A stretch of DNA of 7,572 bases from assembly GCA_023389745.1 (NCBI GenBank), contig JAEWED010000083.1, forward strand, positions 1-7,572, given 5' to 3'. Below are positions 6,190-7,572 of the stretch, piece by piece. The notes below the pieces were generated by a model. It did not search any database. It saw only the letters and a list, made by a program, of their open reading frames with translations, and was not told the DNA's origin. The translations under genes and the position numbers were made by a program. Position 1 is the stretch's first letter. Every line of letters begins with the position of its first letter. Source of the DNA: Actinomycetes bacterium (GTDB taxonomy: Bacteria; Actinomycetota; Acidimicrobiia; Acidimicrobiales; Microtrichaceae).

Positions 6190-7304
6190 CACGTCGGTTC
6201 TGCTTCGTCACGACCTACCCGCCCGATCTCGCACACCTCGGCGGCGGCGGATGGGTCGACCGTCGGCTCATCGCCGCGCTGCGAGCCGCCGGTGCCGACG
6301 TGACGGTGTTCGCGGTGACGGGCGCCGGCTCCGGTGGCACCGCCGACGCCGCCGGTGACGTCCCCCTCGAGGTGCGAGGTGACCGTCGGGCCCTGGCCCG
6401 GGTGGTCGCGACGATGCTCACGAGCACCCAGCCGTACCTCTCGGCCAAGTTCACGGCGTTCCCAGGGTGGGACGAGGCCGCAGCCGCGCTGCGCGCACAT
6501 GCCGTGGATCGTCAGGTGGTCACGAGTCAGTGGCCGCCGCTGCTGCTCGCGTCGGCCGCCGGCGTCGACGTCGCGGTGCACATCGCCCACAACGTGGACT
6601 CGGTGATCGCGGCCCGACACGCGCCGCTCCCGCTGCGCGCACTCGGCGAACGCCGACGGCTCGTGCACCTCGAACGCTCCCTGCTGCGTGGACCCCGTGC
6701 GGTGCTCGCGCTGTCGCGCCTCGACATCGACCGCCTCGGGGAGTGGGGTGTCCGCGCCGTCCAGCTGCCGATGCCGCTGTCGCCCGCCCGTGGGGTCGAC
6801 GAGCCCGGGCCCCTCCGGGTCGGCTTCATCGGGAAGGCCAGCTGGCCCCCGAACGCCGAGGCCCTCGACGTGCTGCTCGGCCCCGTGCACGACTCGCTGT
6901 CGGCCCAGGCCTCGCCGGCGGTGTACGTGATCGGGGGTTCGGGGACCGACGAGTTCGCCGATCACCCCCGTGTCGTGCAGTCGGGCCACGTGGCCGACCT
7001 CGACGACTTCTACGGCCGCGTCGACGTCGCGGTGGTCCCCCGCCCGGGCGAGAGCACGGGCATCAGCGTCAAGATGCTCGAGGCCGCCGAGTACGGCGTG
7101 CCCGTGATCGTGCCCACGTCGCTCGCGGACGCCGTCGATCCGGACGGGCCGTGGCTCGTCGCCGACTCACCCGCCGAGGTCGCCGAGGCGATCGCCCGGT
7201 GCTCCGAGGCGGACGCCGCCTCGACCCGGGACTGGGTGAGCGGTCGACCCGAGGACGCTGCCGCCGAGGTGATCTTCACGGCGCTCGACCGTGCCGGCGC
7301 CTGA
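6186..7304 (+). CDS. Glycosyltransferase, GT-B fold (GT4-like), second of a pair
   Basis: A 372-aa predicted sugar transferase. The N-terminal half begins RFCFVTTYPP and has a Gly-rich loop LGGGGW (18-23), as in GT-B enzymes that bind acceptor near this turn. IAHNVDS (133-139) is a typical mid-domain motif. The donor half starts at about 210 with RVGFIGKASWPPNAEAL (211-227). It carries YVIGGSG (247-253) and the donor-binding stretch VVPRPGESTGISVKMLEAA (283-301), where Glu289 followed by Lys296 and Glu299 replaces a strict EX7E pattern, then YGVPVI (303-308). It resembles enzymes of the Glyco_trans_1_4 type. Donor and acceptor are unknown. The GTG at 6186 overlaps the previous stop (GTGA) and has its own ribosome binding site. 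It is the last plus-strand gene before a repeat-containing tail, and in the closed form it faces the DUF1996 gene tail to tail. Confidence 0.9.
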   Translation: MTRRFCFVTTYPPDLAHLGGGGWVDRRLIAALRAAGADVTVFAVTGAGSGGTADAAGDVPLEVRGDRRALARVVATMLTSTQPYLSAKFTAFPGWDEAAAALRAHAVDRQVVTSQWPPLLLASAAGVDVAVHIAHNVDSVIAARHAPLPLRALGERRRLVHLERSLLRGPRAVLALSRLDIDRLGEWGVRAVQLPMPLSPARGVDEPGPLRVGFIGKASWPPNAEALDVLLGPVHDSLSAQASPAVYVIGGSGTDEFADHPRVVQSGHVADLDDFYGRVDVAVVPRPGESTGISVKMLEAAEYGVPVIVPTSLADAVDPDGPWLVADSPAEVAEAIARCSEADAASTRDWVSGRPEDAAAEVIFTALDRAGA

Positions 7305-7325
7305 CGCCCCGACGCATGTCGGGGG

Positions 7326-7400
7326 ACGCACGGACCGGCGACGCACGGACCGGGAACGCACGGGTCGGGGACGCGCTGGTCGGGAACGCACGACGGGTCG
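7326..7400. repeat. Five tandem copies of a 15-bp repeat
   Basis: Units begin at 7326, 7341, 7356, 7371 and 7386, with an exact 15-bp period and consensus ACGCACGGACCGGGA. Copies differ at a few positions, and a decayed 14-bp relative (7312-7325) may precede them. The array starts 8-22 bp after the glycosyltransferase stop and is outside any supported gene. A period divisible by three gives Gly-Asx-Ala-Arg repeats in one frame, but that frame is not part of a credible gene. Confidence 0.85.
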
Positions 7401-7422
7401 ACCCGTGAGGGCCGACCCGTCG
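7391..7422. terminator. Hairpin, possible bidirectional terminator
   Basis: CGACGGGTCG (7391-7400) and CGACCCGTCG (7413-7422) form a perfect 10-bp, very GC-rich stem with a 12-base loop. A competing perfect 14-bp palindrome, ACGGGTCGACCCGT, lies at 7393-7406. There is no T-tract on either side, so this would be a non-canonical terminator of the sort reported in high-GC bacteria. In the closed form it lies in the 151-bp gap between two convergent genes, where a terminator is expected. Confidence 0.5.
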
Positions 7423-7445
7423 ATGGGAGGTCGTGTGGATGTGGA

Positions 7446-7572
7446 GAGGGGTTGCTCAGAGGAGGGCTTGGCCGTCACCGAGCAGGTTCATCTGGCAGTC
7501 GAACCCACCCCGGTAGCAGTTGTCGATGACACGCTGGAACACCGCAGGATCCCAACCGTTCATCCAGTCCGC
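7446..7572. repeat. Right copy of the 127-bp terminal direct repeat
   Basis: Identical to 1-127 with an offset of 7445 and no mismatch. The bases before it (7431-7445) read naturally into it as an ordinary intergenic region, so the junction is consistent with a closed molecule or graph loop. Confidence 0.97.
7456..7572 (-). CDS. Partial DUF1996 gene: 3' end only (duplicate of 11-127)
   Basis: Encodes residues 372-409 of the DUF1996 lipoprotein plus its stop codon, beginning at Ala372 and running off the window edge. It is identical to the end of the complete gene. Treat it as the same gene seen twice if the contig is circular. If the repeat is genuine, it is the 3' end of a second paralogue whose remainder lies outside the window. 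Confidence 0.85.
   Translation of the reverse strand, partial: ADWMNGWDPAVFQRVIDNCYRGGFDCQMNLLGDGQALL

Noticed and set aside
5829..6989. 386-codon minus-strand open frame across both glycosyltransferases
   Set aside because: No motif, crosses the junction of two well supported genes, composition typical of an antisense shadow.
7326..7400. CRISPR array
   Set aside because: Repeats are contiguous 15-mers with no spacers, and no cas genes are present.
6467..7408. Open frame ending in Gly-Asx-Ala-Arg pentapeptide repeats
   Set aside because: Out of frame with the glycosyltransferase for most of its length; the peptide repeats simply reflect the 15-bp DNA repeat.
7305..7445. Plasmid origin or iteron array
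   Set aside because: Tandem 15-bp units resemble iterons superficially, but no replication initiator gene exists in the unit, there is no AT-rich stretch nearby and no partition gene.

Overview
High-GC bacterial DNA (roughly 70 % G+C by eye, GTG as well as ATG starts, G/C-ending codons). Cys-type lipoprotein signal peptides, promoter-like TANNNT boxes placed for leaderless transcripts, and the protein families present suggest Actinomycetota. Acidimicrobiia-like relatives (e.g. Ilumatobacter) are an impression only. No rRNA, tRNA, CRISPR, transposase, integrase, replication or partition gene is visible, and no gene-free stretch exceeds 300 bases.

The first and last 127 bases are identical (1-127 = 7446-7572). 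The window is therefore either a closed circle of 7445 bp or a chromosomal segment closed on itself by a repeat in the assembly graph. With no replication gene and entirely chromosomal-looking content, the second reading is at least as likely. The closure point lies in the 3' end of a DUF1996 gene.

Layout, left to right. (1) Minus-strand pair: an alpha/beta-hydrolase-like lipoprotein (2017 to 1292) followed by a DUF1996 lipoprotein (1240 to 11). (2) An 88-bp divergent promoter region. (3) Plus-strand pair: a small four-cysteine lipoprotein (2106-2768) and an O-antigen ligase/polymerase-type membrane protein (2779-4050), linked by a five-codon mini-ORF with ATGA overlaps at both ends. (4) A convergent class I methyltransferase on the minus strand (4740 to 4078). 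(5) A 207-bp divergent region with two inverted repeats. (6) Two GT-B glycosyltransferases overlapping by 4 nt (4948-6189 and 6186-7304). (7) A short tail with five 15-bp tandem repeats and a hairpin, then the repeated end.

Taken together this looks like part of a cell-surface polysaccharide locus. Two glycosyltransferases and a methyltransferase could build and decorate a lipid-linked glycan in the cytoplasm, and the Wzy/WaaL-type protein could polymerise or ligate it outside. Three lipoproteins would sit on the outer face of the membrane. The initiating sugar-phosphate transferase, flippase or transporter, and nucleotide-sugar genes are absent from the window, so it is either incomplete or depends on genes elsewhere. 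Functional links between the lipoproteins and the glycan genes are inference from proximity.
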